Assembly: GCA_025351875.1 (NCBI GenBank)
Contig: JANXVA010000673.1
Coordinates: forward strand, 1 to 35,234
Length of the DNA stretch: 35,234 nucleotides
Source of the DNA: Myxococcales bacterium
GTDB taxonomy: Bacteria > Myxococcota_A > Polyangia > Polyangiales > Polyangiaceae
Direction of reading: 5' to 3'
Program-made: the position numbers and the translations under genes
Notes under the pieces: generated by a model
The model's database searches: none
The model's input: only the letters and a program-made list of their open reading frames with translations
What the model was told of the DNA's origin: nothing
In this document: positions 1-8,092 of the stretch, one piece after another
Layout of the letters: the number at the start of each line of letters is the position of its first letter
Numbering within the stretch: the first letter of the stretch is position 1

Positions 1-958
1 TGCCGTCGGCGGAGTAGGCGAAGAGGTAGTCGATCGCCGGGCGACCGCCGACCTTCTTCATCGCCGGGAACACGGCCTCGGTGAGGTTGCGCTCCTGGAT
101 CTTGTCGACCTGGCCGGCGACCTGCGTGTCGTCCGCCTTGACGTTGTTGCGGGCGTTCGACTCCTTGACGATCTTGGTCTGCGCGTCGAGCCACTCCTTG
201 GAGTTGTACTTCTGCGCGAGCGCGACGAGCGCCTCGGAGGCCTTCAGCTTCGTAGGCTCGTCGCCGACGTCGTTGATGAGGTTCGCGACGCGATCGAGGC
301 GCGCGGCGTTCTCGTTGATGATGCCCGGGAGCGACTTGACGCTCTCGGGACCGAGAAAGCGCATCATCTGCTCGAGGCCGAACTGCTGGGAGCCGTTCTC
401 GATGCGGTCCTCGAAGCCGGTCGAGGCCCACCTCGTGAGCGCGGCGCGGAGATCGGCGCGGGTCTTCTCGTTCGAGACGAGCGGCGGCTCGTGCGTGAGC
501 ATCGCGAACGTCGCGTCCTTGAACGGGATGGTCGGGTCCGCGGGGAGGCGTCCCTCGGGCGTGCGCGGCGGGGGGCCCGGCTCGAGCTCCTTGAGGAGGA
601 GAGGGGCCATGCGGTCGACGATCTGTCGCCGGGCGTCCTCGGTCAGCTGGTTCAGCGCGCCTTCGCGTGTCTCGCCTTCCTCGTCCTTGTACTTGTCGAC
701 GAGGAACGCGATGCCCTGCCGCGCACCGCCGCGAGGCGGCATGCGAATGAGGGACAGCGCCGCATCGGTACGGAGCTCCCAGCTGTACTTGTCGTGCGTG
801 ACGACCGCGACGAGCTTGTACGGCCCGCGCTGGGTCGACTCCCATCGCTTGACGTCGGTTTCGGCCACACGGCAGCCGCTGGCGAGCGCGCCAAGAGCGA
901 CCGCTGCCCCCAAGATCGCGACGAGGGCAACCCCTCCGCGCCTGTTCTTTACACCCAT
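1..958 (-). CDS. Putative lipoprotein, C-terminus beyond window edge
   Basis: The first 319 codons of a minus-strand gene whose end lies off the left edge. The N-terminus (MGVKNRRGG, then a hydrophobic stretch ending LASGC) is a lipoprotein signal with the modified Cys near residue 29. The mature part has a short beta-like region (residues 45-75), then a mostly helical region rich in charged residues. Around residues 225-265 there are helix pairs resembling HEAT-type repeats (DEPTKLKASEALVALAQKY). This resemblance is weak and I do not recognise a named family. The start is ATG at 958, with a GAGGGA-like ribosome binding site about 10 nt upstream on the minus strand. The gene diverges from ftsK across about 190 bp. 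It is probably an outer-membrane or periplasmic lipoprotein. Long open frames on the plus strand here are antisense shadows. Confidence 0.75.
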   Translation of the reverse strand, partial: MGVKNRRGGVALVAILGAAVALGALASGCRVAETDVKRWESTQRGPYKLVAVVTHDKYSWELRTDAALSLIRMPPRGGARQGIAFLVDKYKDEEGETREGALNQLTEDARRQIVDRMAPLLLKELEPGPPPRTPEGRLPADPTIPFKDATFAMLTHEPPLVSNEKTRADLRAALTRWASTGFEDRIENGSQQFGLEQMMRFLGPESVKSLPGIINENAARLDRVANLINDVGDEPTKLKASEALVALAQKYNSKEWLDAQTKIVKESNARNNVKADDTQVAGQVDKIQERNLTEAVFPAMKKVGGRPAIDYLFAYSADG

Positions 959-1101
959 CGTGACGCCATCCCTCGAGGTGTAATGGCCTGACTTCGACCC
1001 ACCAAAATCAATCCTTTGGCACCGAACTCTACGCCGGGACCTACAGGATACCCAAGGTTTATTCGGATTGTGCGTGGTTCCATCTCCCACATGACAGGGA
1101 G

Positions 1102-1131
1102 TTGACTCGCCACCCTGGAGTGCCCTAGCGT
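1102..1131 (+). promoter_or_regulatory. Candidate sigma70-type promoter for ftsK
   Basis: TTGACT at 1102-1107 and TAGCGT at 1126-1131 are separated by 18 bp. This is the best -35/-10 pair in the intergenic region before ftsK. Transcription would begin near 1138, so the leader would be very short, only about 15 nt before ATG 1152 and almost none before GTG 1140. It is a pattern match only. Confidence 0.3.
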
Positions 1132-1151
1132 CAATGTAGGTGCACGTAGGT

Positions 1152-4151
1152 ATGGCGTTTCTCAGCCTCTTTGCAGGTCGCTCTCGCGGCGGCCCGGTCA
1201 GCGAAGTCGTCCCGGTCTCGGCCCCGACGGGCAATACGCGGGCGGAGCCCGTGTTTGCTCCTCGGCGCAGCAGTCCTGCGTTCCTCGCCGCTCCGGCCAA
1301 TACGCGGATGCCGAGCGTTCTCGGGATCCAACCGCAGACCTTCGCCCGCGGTCGAGAGATCGCCGCCCTCCTCTTGTGGACGTTCGCGGTGTTCCTCTGC
1401 CTCGGCCTCGCGTCGTACGCGGGCGATCCGGCCGCCGTTGCCACGGATGGGCCGCCCGCGATCATCGGCGAGAACTGGGTCGGTCCGGTCGGGGCTGCGG
1501 TCGCGAAGGCGTTCGTCACGCTGGTCGGTGTGGCCGCGTGGGTGGTGCCGATCGAGGCGCTGCTGCTCGGCATCCCCTACGTCCGTGGTCGGAAGACGAA
1601 CGCGACGCCCGCGCGGCTCGCGGGCGATCTGCTGATGGTCGTGATCGGCGCGGCGCTGGTGCAGGTCGGCGGCCCCGGCAAGATGGCGTTCGGTCATCAC
1701 CCCGCCGGTGGAATGATCGGTGAGCTCTTCGGTGAGCTCGCGCGCTCGCTCTTCTCGACGATCGGCTCGTTCCTGGTCGGCTTCTCGTTGCTCGGTCTGA
1801 TCTTGATCAGCCGCGCGCACTTCTCGTTCATCGCGCTCGTCAAGTGGGTGGGGCGGCTCGGCTCGGTGTCCGCGGAGAAGACGGCGACCGGGGCGCGCTC
1901 GGTGGCGGGTGCGTGGGCGAAGGCTCGTGAGCTCGATCGCGAGAAGGAGGCGCAGCGTCGGAAGGACGAGGAGCCGCTGATCGCCGGCCCGGCGAGCGGT
2001 GCGGCGACGATCCTGGTTCCCGAGGACGACGGCGACGACGAAGTGATCCGCGACAGCGATCCCGGCGAGCGCGAAGGCCTGGTGGCCGAGCGCGGCTCGG
2101 GGCCTCGCGTGCGGATCGTGAGCGAACCGTTCCCGGAGGAGAAGAGCCCGCTCGTCATCCTCGAGGACAAGAAGAGGGCGCGGAAGAAGAGGAGCGAGGA
2201 CGAGGCGAAGGCCCTCGGCGCCAAGGCGAAGACGAAGCTCGTCGCGGAGGAAGAGGAAGACGAGGACGAAGAGGAGAGCGAAGAGAGCGACGACGAGGCC
2301 GAGCTCGAGACGCCCGCTCGCGCGAAGCGCTCGCGTCGAAAGAAGACCGACGGCGAGGAAGAGGCCGAGTCGGTCGCGAAGGCCGTCGCCGAGGGCGCGT
2401 CTCCGGCTCCTGCCGGCGCGCGGTCCACGTCGGACGAGGACGGCCCCGTGACGCTCGACGTGACGCCGCTCGAAGGGCTCGACGTCGCTCCGAAATCGAA
2501 GAAGGCGCGTGCAGCGGCGGCGAGCAAGCCCGCCCTCGCGGGCATCACCATCGTCGACACGTCGGCGGCGCTCGAGAAGGACGCGCCCACGAAGGCCGAC
2601 CTGAAGAAGGCCGCCAAGCCTGTAAAGGGCGCCAAAAAGGCCTTCATGCTCCCGTCGATCGACATGCTGACGCCGGGAAAGATCGAGGTCGGTCCGCTGT
2701 TCGACGAGGAGAAGCTGCGCAAGAACGCCGAGCTCCTCGTGAAGACGCTCGCCGACTACAAGATCTCCTGCAAGGTGGAGGAGATCCTCCCGGGGCCCGT
2801 CGTCACGACGTACGAGGTCTCTCCGGTCGCTGGCACGAAGGTGAGCAAGGTGGCGGCGCTCGCCGACGACCTCGCGCTCGCGCTCGCGAAGAAGGTGCGC
2901 ATCGTCGCGCCGATCCCGGGAAAAAATCGCATCGGCTTCGAGCTTCCGAACGAGAAGCGCCTGCCGGTCATCTTCCGCGACCTCGTCGAGGATCGCCGCT
3001 TCCAGACCCTCGACGTGCCGCTGCCGGTGGTGCTCGGCCGCGACATCGTCGGCAACCCGGTCTATGCCGACCTCGCGAGCATGCCGCACGCGATCGTCGC
3101 TGGTGCGACGGGCGCGGGCAAGAGCGTCGGTCTCAACGTGATGCTCACGTCGCTGCTGTACCGGCGCACGCCGGAAGAGCTGCGCATGCTGATGATCGAC
3201 CCGAAGGTCGTCGAGCTCGCGCCGTACGATCGCATCCCGCACATGCTGCTGCCGGTCGTCACCGACATGAAGCAGGCGGCGACCGCTCTCAAGTGGGCCG
3301 TCGACGAGATGGAGCGTCGCTACCAGCTCTTCGCTGACGCCGGCACGAAGAACATCGGCACGTACAACGGCTGGGTGAAGCGCGTTCTCTCGGGGGAGAT
3401 CAAGAATCCCTTGGGCAAGGCGATCGTGGGGCGTGACCACAACAACCTCCAGGAGGTGCTGTCGGTGCGGTTCGACGATCCCGAGGGCGAGCAGATCATG
3501 CCGGAAGTGCTCCCGATGATCGTGATCGTCGTCGACGAGTTCGCCGATCTCATGATGCAGCAGGGCAAGGAGGTCGAGGTGTGCGTGGCGCGGCTGGCGC
3601 AGAAGGCGCGCGCGGCGGGCATGCACGTGATCCTGGCGACGCAGCGCCCGTCGGTCGACGTCATCACCGGCATGATCAAGGCGAACTTTCCGACGCGCAT
3701 CGCGTACCGCGTGGCGCAGAAGGTCGACTCGCGCACGATCCTCGACGAGCAGGGTGCCGAGCACCTCCTCGGCCGCGGCGACATGCTGATCAAGCTGAAC
3801 GGCACGAACGAGACGCGGCGCGTGCAGTGCCCGTGGGTGAGCGAGGAAGAGGTCCAGGCGGTGACGGACTTCCTGCGCTCGCAGGGCGAGCCGGTCTACG
3901 ACGAGAACATCCTGAAGCCGCGCGACGACGAGGACGCGGCGGACGACGACGACGGCGAGCAGGACGCGATGTACGACGACGCGGTGCGCATCGTCGCGGA
4001 GACGCGCCGGTGCTCGACGAGCTGGCTACAGCGGAAGCTCTCGCTCGGCTACAACCGCGCGGCGCGGATCGTGGAAACGATGGAGAAGCGCGGCCTCGTG
4101 GGGCCGGCGAACGGCGCGAAGGACCGCGAAGTGTTGATCGACGCGATGTGA
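1152..4151 (+). CDS. ftsK: DNA translocase FtsK
   Basis: FtsK/SpoIIIE DNA pump that clears chromosome termini from the division septum and activates XerCD dimer resolution. It has about 999 residues from ATG 1152; an in-frame GTG at 1140 adds four. Domains in order: four membrane segments (about residues 70-95, 115-145, 158-175, 200-220); a long Glu/Asp/Lys/Arg-rich linker (about 260-500) with acidic runs; and the FtsK-alpha/beta motor. The motor has Walker A GATGAGKS (about 648), Walker B VIVVDEFADLM (about 790) and the conserved ATQRPSVDVITGMIKANFPT segment. A C-terminal winged-helix gamma domain (about 945-999, STSWLQRKLSLGYNRAARIV) recognises polar KOPS-type sequences in the family. No gene lies immediately upstream in the same direction, so it is probably transcribed alone from its own promoter. 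Confidence 0.97.
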   Translation: MAFLSLFAGRSRGGPVSEVVPVSAPTGNTRAEPVFAPRRSSPAFLAAPANTRMPSVLGIQPQTFARGREIAALLLWTFAVFLCLGLASYAGDPAAVATDGPPAIIGENWVGPVGAAVAKAFVTLVGVAAWVVPIEALLLGIPYVRGRKTNATPARLAGDLLMVVIGAALVQVGGPGKMAFGHHPAGGMIGELFGELARSLFSTIGSFLVGFSLLGLILISRAHFSFIALVKWVGRLGSVSAEKTATGARSVAGAWAKARELDREKEAQRRKDEEPLIAGPASGAATILVPEDDGDDEVIRDSDPGEREGLVAERGSGPRVRIVSEPFPEEKSPLVILEDKKRARKKRSEDEAKALGAKAKTKLVAEEEEDEDEEESEESDDEAELETPARAKRSRRKKTDGEEEAESVAKAVAEGASPAPAGARSTSDEDGPVTLDVTPLEGLDVAPKSKKARAAAASKPALAGITIVDTSAALEKDAPTKADLKKAAKPVKGAKKAFMLPSIDMLTPGKIEVGPLFDEEKLRKNAELLVKTLADYKISCKVEEILPGPVVTTYEVSPVAGTKVSKVAALADDLALALAKKVRIVAPIPGKNRIGFELPNEKRLPVIFRDLVEDRRFQTLDVPLPVVLGRDIVGNPVYADLASMPHAIVAGATGAGKSVGLNVMLTSLLYRRTPEELRMLMIDPKVVELAPYDRIPHMLLPVVTDMKQAATALKWAVDEMERRYQLFADAGTKNIGTYNGWVKRVLSGEIKNPLGKAIVGRDHNNLQEVLSVRFDDPEGEQIMPEVLPMIVIVVDEFADLMMQQGKEVEVCVARLAQKARAAGMHVILATQRPSVDVITGMIKANFPTRIAYRVAQKVDSRTILDEQGAEHLLGRGDMLIKLNGTNETRRVQCPWVSEEEVQAVTDFLRSQGEPVYDENILKPRDDEDAADDDDGEQDAMYDDAVRIVAETRRCSTSWLQRKLSLGYNRAARIVETMEKRGLVGPANGAKDREVLIDAM

Positions 4152-4216
4152 GCTGCGCGACTCTCGACCGGAGACGCAGATCGATTCGGCACCGCTCTCC
4201 TCGCGCGCGACATAAC

Positions 4217-4232
4217 TGACACAAGGCTGTCA
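4217..4232. repeat. Inverted repeat TGACA-N6-TGTCA upstream of the GST gene
   Basis: A perfect 5-bp dyad, TGACA CAAGGC TGTCA, lies 61 bp before the GST start in the 142-bp gap after ftsK. Position and symmetry fit an operator or part of a promoter, but the arms are short and chance is possible. Confidence 0.25.
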
Positions 4233-4293
4233 TCCGGCGCCGGTAGGCTCCTCTCTCCTTGCCGCATCCGAACCGAAAAAAGGAGCCATCCCG

Positions 4294-4908
4294 ATGAGCC
4301 TCGTCTTCCATTACGCACCGTGGTCTTCCGCGACGACCTGCCTCTGGGCCCTCGAGGAGCTCGGCGTCCCCTGCGAGAAGGTGAAGGTCGACCTCGCAAA
4401 GAAGCAGACGCAGACGCCCGAGTTCCTCGCCATGAACCCGAATGGCAAGGTGCCGTTGCTCGTGCACGACGGCGTGCCCATCTTCGAGTCGGTCGCGATC
4501 CTCTGCCATCTCGGCGAGACGTTCGGCGTGCAGAAGAAGCTATTCCCCGAGCCGGGCCTCCAGCGCGCGCAGGCCTTCCAGTGGCTCGTGTGGATGAACG
4601 TCTCGCTCGGCGCCGCGGTCTACAAGTCGATGCAGGACAGCGAGAACACGCCCGCAGAGCTGCGAAGCCCGAAGCTCGCGGCGGTCGGCAGGGGCGAGGC
4701 CGAGAAGCTGCTCGGGATGCTCGATGCTCACCTCGAGGGCAAGACGTGGATGGTCGGCGACGGCTTCACGCTCGTCGACGTGCACCTCGCGGGCGCCGCC
4801 GTGTGGATCGGCGGGCTAGGCTTCGACCTGAAGACCTGGCCTCGCGTCGATGCGTGGGCGAAGCGCTGCCAGGATCGCCCTGCCTTCTCGGCGGCCATGA
4901 AAGGGTGA
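4294..4908 (+). CDS. Glutathione S-transferase family protein
   Basis: Cytosolic GST of 204 residues, a normal length for the family. The N-terminal thioredoxin-fold domain (1-80) begins MSLVFHYAPWSSATTCLWAL. It has the glutathione-binding cis-proline segment NPNGKVPLLV followed by FESVAIL, the Glu-Ser pair that binds the gamma-glutamyl group. The catalytic Ser is probably in the SSATT stretch (residues 10-14). The C-terminal helical domain (90-200) ends with the expected GDGFTLVDVHLAGAAVWIGG N-capping/hydrophobic-staple region. The substrate cannot be predicted. A strong AGGAG at 4281-4285 sits 8 nt before ATG 4294 and fixes the start. It follows ftsK after a 142-bp gap that holds the inverted repeat, so it is likely a separate transcription unit. 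A C-terminal fragment of another GST lies near 16.3 kb. Confidence 0.93.
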   Translation: MSLVFHYAPWSSATTCLWALEELGVPCEKVKVDLAKKQTQTPEFLAMNPNGKVPLLVHDGVPIFESVAILCHLGETFGVQKKLFPEPGLQRAQAFQWLVWMNVSLGAAVYKSMQDSENTPAELRSPKLAAVGRGEAEKLLGMLDAHLEGKTWMVGDGFTLVDVHLAGAAVWIGGLGFDLKTWPRVDAWAKRCQDRPAFSAAMKG

Positions 4909-4945
4909 CCGCCGCCTCTTCAGGTCATGGGTGTATTCTTCGTTC

Positions 4946-5683
4946 GTGCGAATCACTCCCTTGATTGCTTGCCTCGTCGCGCTCGCTCTCGTCCCGGCGT
5001 GCAAGAAGAAGAGAGGCGCGGACTACGTGCCCATCGCGAGTGTCCTGCCGCGGGCGGCGAAGTTCGAGCCGATCATGGCGGTCATCAGGAAGCTCCCCGT
5101 GTCACCCCCGCCCGTGACGAGGACGTTCGCGCCCGCGGATGCTCTCATCGGGACGGGCTCGACCCCTGGCTCCGACCCGACGCCGGAGCCGTACCTCGTC
5201 ATCCATGTGGAGGACCTCGCCAAGCCGCCGCGGTACGACGGGGACAAGGCCGTGAAGGTGCGGCTGAAGGGGTCGCAATTCCTCGGCGTCTGCGCGGACG
5301 GTCTCTCCGAGGTGAAGGAGGCCAAGGAGGACGACGTCTACAAGACGACCCTTCTTCCATGCACGGCGTTCAAGTACGCCTACGTGGTCCGCGAGACCGA
5401 GTATCTCGAGCCGACGACGAAGAAGGTCTCCGACAAGACGGCCGACAAGACGCGGACCATCGGCCTGAACCACGTCCCGGGTCGCGTGAGCGGAGACGTC
5501 ACCATCTACAGCCTCAGCGACGGCAAGCAGGTCGGCGCCTTCCAGTTCCGCGCGGTCTCGAGCGCGGACCCGGGAACGGAGGGCGGCATCGGCAGCGCCC
5601 AGGAGGCCGACCTGAAGAAGCAGGCGGACGAAGCGCTCCGTGCGGCATGCGCCGCGGCAGCGCGAGGCGGCACGACGAAGTGA
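4946..5683 (+). CDS. Putative lipoprotein of unknown function
   Basis: About 245 residues from GTG 4946. That start gives a textbook lipoprotein signal (MRITPLIACLVALALVPAC, Cys19) followed by a basic KKKRG. An in-frame GTG at 4931 would add five residues; neither start has a clear ribosome binding site. The mature protein has a Pro-rich segment (PVSPPPVTRTF), then a beta-rich domain with two Cys (in LGVCADG and LLPCTAF) that could form a disulfide. A short C-terminal helix rich in Ala/Lys follows. No recognised domain. It begins 37 nt after the GST stop but has the opposite kind of product, so functional linkage is doubtful. The next gene downstream is broken. Confidence 0.8.
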   Translation: MRITPLIACLVALALVPACKKKRGADYVPIASVLPRAAKFEPIMAVIRKLPVSPPPVTRTFAPADALIGTGSTPGSDPTPEPYLVIHVEDLAKPPRYDGDKAVKVRLKGSQFLGVCADGLSEVKEAKEDDVYKTTLLPCTAFKYAYVVRETEYLEPTTKKVSDKTADKTRTIGLNHVPGRVSGDVTIYSLSDGKQVGAFQFRAVSSADPGTEGGIGSAQEADLKKQADEALRAACAAAARGGTTK

Positions 5684-5696
5684 CGACACGATCCCC

Positions 5697-6040
5697 ATGC
5701 AGACGAAGAACGGCACGCAGACGATGGTGATTTCTTCGTTCTGGGACACTCTCCTACCACGCGAAGTTCAAGGCCCGCGGCGTGGACCCGAACGCGGTGA
5801 TTCGTGAGATGGGCGAGCACTTGCCGAACACGCGGCTGCCGACGCGCGACCGTCCCGCGGGCTTCAAGCCGTCCGTCGGGCCCGGGTTGTTCGCGGTCAT
5901 CCTGCGCGCGGAGCGCTACCATCCTGCGCGCGGAGCGCTACGCGGCGGCGGACGCATCCGACGTGCGCCTTCGCCATCTCCTGCAAGCGCTCCATGAAGA
6001 GCCGCACTTGAAGGCGTCGATCGACATGCTCGTGGCGTGA
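5697..6040 (+). pseudogene. Frameshifted small gene, possibly Clp-N-like
   Basis: Three plus-strand frames join into one plausible protein. ATG 5697 opens MQTKNGTQTMVISSFWDTL. A 1-nt shift near 5752-5757 leads into YHAKFKARGVDPNAVIREMG...GPGLFAVILRAERY. After the tandem duplication at 5898-5941 the third frame gives AAADASDVRLRHLLQALHEE...SIDMLVA and a TGA at 6040. Removing one copy of the 22-bp duplication restores a continuous frame from RAERY to AAADAS, which strongly supports that break. The 1-nt break is less certain. The helical DVRLRHLLQALHEEP stretch resembles the helix-turn units of Clp N-terminal domains, but I cannot confirm this. The undamaged product would be about 107 residues. 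Confidence 0.6.
5898..5941 (+). repeat. Perfect 22-bp tandem duplication
   Basis: Two identical 22-bp copies lie head to tail at 5898-5919 and 5920-5941, beginning CATCCTGCGCG and ending GAGCGCTAC. Because 22 is not a multiple of three, the second copy shifts the reading frame of the surrounding small gene. Confidence 0.95.
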
Positions 6041-6070
6041 CGGGCAAGAGGAAGGAGCTTCCTCACACGC

Positions 6071-6784
6071 TCACTGGCACTGGCCTGCCGTGCACTGCGT
6101 CGAGCCGGGGCACTGCGCGTTCGAGTGGCAACCCGGGGTGCAGTGGCCCGCCGTGCAGATCTCGCCCGAGCCGTCGTTGCCGGGGTTGCACTGACCGTCG
6201 CCAGTGCAAGCCGCACCGGGGGTGGTGTTGTCGTCCGCAGGCGAGGGCGAGGGCGCGGGCGACGGGGAGGTCGTAGGAGCGGGCGCGGGAGCGGGCGCCG
6301 ACGAGAAGCTGTTCACCGCGTCGATGTGGAGCGTGCGATTGATGCTCGGTTCGACCGAGGCAGAACGGTTTGCGACGCAGATGTCGATGCGGGAACGGCC
6401 GCGACCTCGAAAGGCTCCGCCCGTATCGACCACCCGGAAATCGATCGCGCGACCGTACTTCGCCTCGAGCTCCTGGATGCGAAGGTGCTGTCCGTACGGA
6501 AACGCGCTCGAGTCCATCGCCACCGACACGTACGCCGCCTGGCCTGCGAGGAACTGCTGGAGCGTGTGCAGCCTCACGCCCTTCCGGTCGACGAAGCCGC
6601 CCTCGAGCGCCGAGCCGCTCGGGTAGTAGCCCGTGCCCTTCGACGTGAACGATCCCGTGAGCGCGTCCTCACTCGACGAGAGCGTCCCGTCGTCGGTCGA
6701 ATCGGCCGACCCGCAGCCGCCGATGATTGCGCAGGCGAGCCCGAGCACGAAGAGAGGACTGCAGGTCTTCATGCATCGATGCAT
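6071..6784 (-). CDS. 3D-domain lipoprotein with Cys-rich tail
   Basis: Predicted 237-residue lipoprotein. The signal ends in AIIGGC (Cys24). ATG at 6784 is the longest start. ATG at 6772 gives a tidier signal (MKTCSPLFVLGL), and neither has a clear ribosome binding site. Residues about 43-150 form a 3D (Asp-Asp-Asp)/double-psi beta-barrel domain: GKGTGYYPSG, a DSSAFPYGQHLRI strand, and the diagnostic FRVVDTGGAFRGRGRSRIDI with its three conserved Asp residues. This fold occurs in lytic transglycosylase-like and resuscitation-type wall enzymes, so a role on peptidoglycan is likely. An Ala/Pro/Ser linker (165-185) leads to a 48-residue tail with eight Cys (C-x5-C-x10-C-x4-C-x3-C-x5-C-x5-C-x4-C). 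The same spacing occurs in the tail of the gene at 13862. Confidence 0.88.
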   Translation of the reverse strand: MHRCMKTCSPLFVLGLACAIIGGCGSADSTDDGTLSSSEDALTGSFTSKGTGYYPSGSALEGGFVDRKGVRLHTLQQFLAGQAAYVSVAMDSSAFPYGQHLRIQELEAKYGRAIDFRVVDTGGAFRGRGRSRIDICVANRSASVEPSINRTLHIDAVNSFSSAPAPAPAPTTSPSPAPSPSPADDNTTPGAACTGDGQCNPGNDGSGEICTAGHCTPGCHSNAQCPGSTQCTAGQCQ

Positions 6785-6887
6785 TACAAGTCTCGTGCCG
6801 GATGACCGGGACGGACGGTTGCGTTCGGACTGTCTTGGCGGGCCGCCCGCGACGGATTTTTCCCGCTTTCGCGCGCTGGTACGGGTG

Positions 6888-6907
6888 GATCGCGAACGCG
6901 CGCGATC
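6888..6907. repeat. 7-bp-arm inverted repeat in divergent intergenic region
   Basis: GATCGCG (6888-6894), AACGCG spacer, CGCGATC (6901-6907). It lies between the divergent 3D-lipoprotein and glycosyltransferase genes. It may be an operator or chance in GC-rich DNA. The rest of the 258-bp gap (6785-7042) holds no gene, only a second palindrome at 7020-7031. Confidence 0.2.
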
Positions 6908-7042
6908 ATGTCAGATCGCTTGCGTGACCCACGTGCGCGTCAGATCACCGACATGCCGCCGAAGCCAGAGCACAGCGCCTTTCACGCCGAGTTCACACTG
7001 TTTTCATGGAATCGCGAAGCGGAGCGCTCCGTTGGTCCTTTG

Positions 7043-8092
7043 ATGCGAATCCTCTACGGCGTGACGGGATGCGGGCTCGGTCACACGATGCGCGCGAGGG
7101 CGCTGGCCGAGCACCTCGAGGCAAGCGGGCACGTGGTCAAGCTCGCGGCGTCGGGGCGGGCCGTCGGGATCCTGCGCGGGCACGGGCTCGACGTCGTGGC
7201 GATCGACGGCATGAGCATGCGCTTCGTGGAGGGGGAGGCACGGATCGGCAAGTCACTGCTGCAGCTGCTGCGGCGCGCCCCGCGCGCGATCGCGAACAAC
7301 GCGGAGGTTGCGTGGAACGACGTCCTCGATTTCGATCCTGACGTCCTCGTGACCGACTTCGACACGTTCACGAGCACCCTCGGCGTTCTCCTGGGCCGCC
7401 CTGTCATCTCCGTCGATCACCAGCACGTCCTCGATCGCTTTCGGCATCCGAAGGCCGTGCAGGACGTCGTCTCGTCCTACGGCATGGCACGCGTCCTGGT
7501 GACTGCGAAGACGCCGCGGTGCGCTCACTATGTGGTGACGTCGTTCTTCTTTCCCGAGCCGCGCTGGGGCTCGACGACCCTGGTGGGGCCGATCGTGCGG
7601 CGCGAGATCATGGAGGCGAAGCCGACGCGCGGCGAGCACGTCCTCGTCTACCAGACGACCTCGGGCGACCCGCGGCTGGTTGCGGCGCTGCAGGCGGTGC
7701 CCGGAGTACGCTTCGTCCTCTACGGCCTCGGCCGACAGGAGACGCTCGGCAACGTCGAGCTGCGAGCGTTCGACGAAGCGCGCTTCGTTCGCGACCTCGC
7801 GTCGTCCCGCGCCGTGGTCGCAAACGGCGGTTTCACGACGCTCTCCGAGGCCGTGTACCTCGGCAAGCCCGTGCTCAGCGTCCCCGTGCGGCGTCAGCCG
7901 GAGCAGGAGATCAACGCGGCATGGCTCGAGATGCTCGGTCTTGGCATGCGCGCCACGCAGATCGATCCCGGCGTCGTCGTGAGGTTCCTCGATCGCGAGG
8001 GGGCATTCGCGAACGTGCTCGACCCACGCATCCGCCGCGGCACCGCGGACGCGGCCGCCGCGCTCGATCGCGCACTCGCGGCGGCGGCATGA
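7043..8092 (+). CDS. GT-B glycosyltransferase, MJ1255/VC2487-like
   Basis: A 349-residue predicted glycosyltransferase of the MurG/UDP-glycosyltransferase superfamily, closest in style to the MJ1255/VC2487 family. The N-terminal domain starts MRILYGVTGCGLGHTMRA, the glycine-rich GxGLGH loop of the acceptor-side Rossmann fold, and continues to DPDVLVTDFDTF. The C-terminal domain has the donor-binding region ASSRAVVANGGFTTLSEAVY followed by GKPVLSVPV, including the conserved Glu that usually contacts the nucleotide sugar. ATG 7043 is chosen because the family begins directly with the first beta strand. An upstream in-frame ATG at 6908 adds 45 unrelated residues. It overlaps the next gene by 4 bp (ATGA), so the two are translationally coupled. 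The sugar donor and acceptor are unknown; a glycolipid or surface glycan is likely. Confidence 0.88.
   Translation: MRILYGVTGCGLGHTMRARALAEHLEASGHVVKLAASGRAVGILRGHGLDVVAIDGMSMRFVEGEARIGKSLLQLLRRAPRAIANNAEVAWNDVLDFDPDVLVTDFDTFTSTLGVLLGRPVISVDHQHVLDRFRHPKAVQDVVSSYGMARVLVTAKTPRCAHYVVTSFFFPEPRWGSTTLVGPIVRREIMEAKPTRGEHVLVYQTTSGDPRLVAALQAVPGVRFVLYGLGRQETLGNVELRAFDEARFVRDLASSRAVVANGGFTTLSEAVYLGKPVLSVPVRRQPEQEINAAWLEMLGLGMRATQIDPGVVVRFLDREGAFANVLDPRIRRGTADAAAALDRALAAAA

Noticed and set aside
81..983. A 300-residue plus-strand frame opposite the first lipoprotein
   Set aside because: Composition is Ser/Arg-rich without motifs, while the minus frame has a signal peptide, ribosome binding site and normal codon use.
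1131..3764. An 877-residue open frame on the minus strand antisense to ftsK
   Set aside because: It is Arg/His/Asp-rich with no domain and exists because high GC removes stop codons opposite a real gene; the plus strand has clear FtsK motifs.
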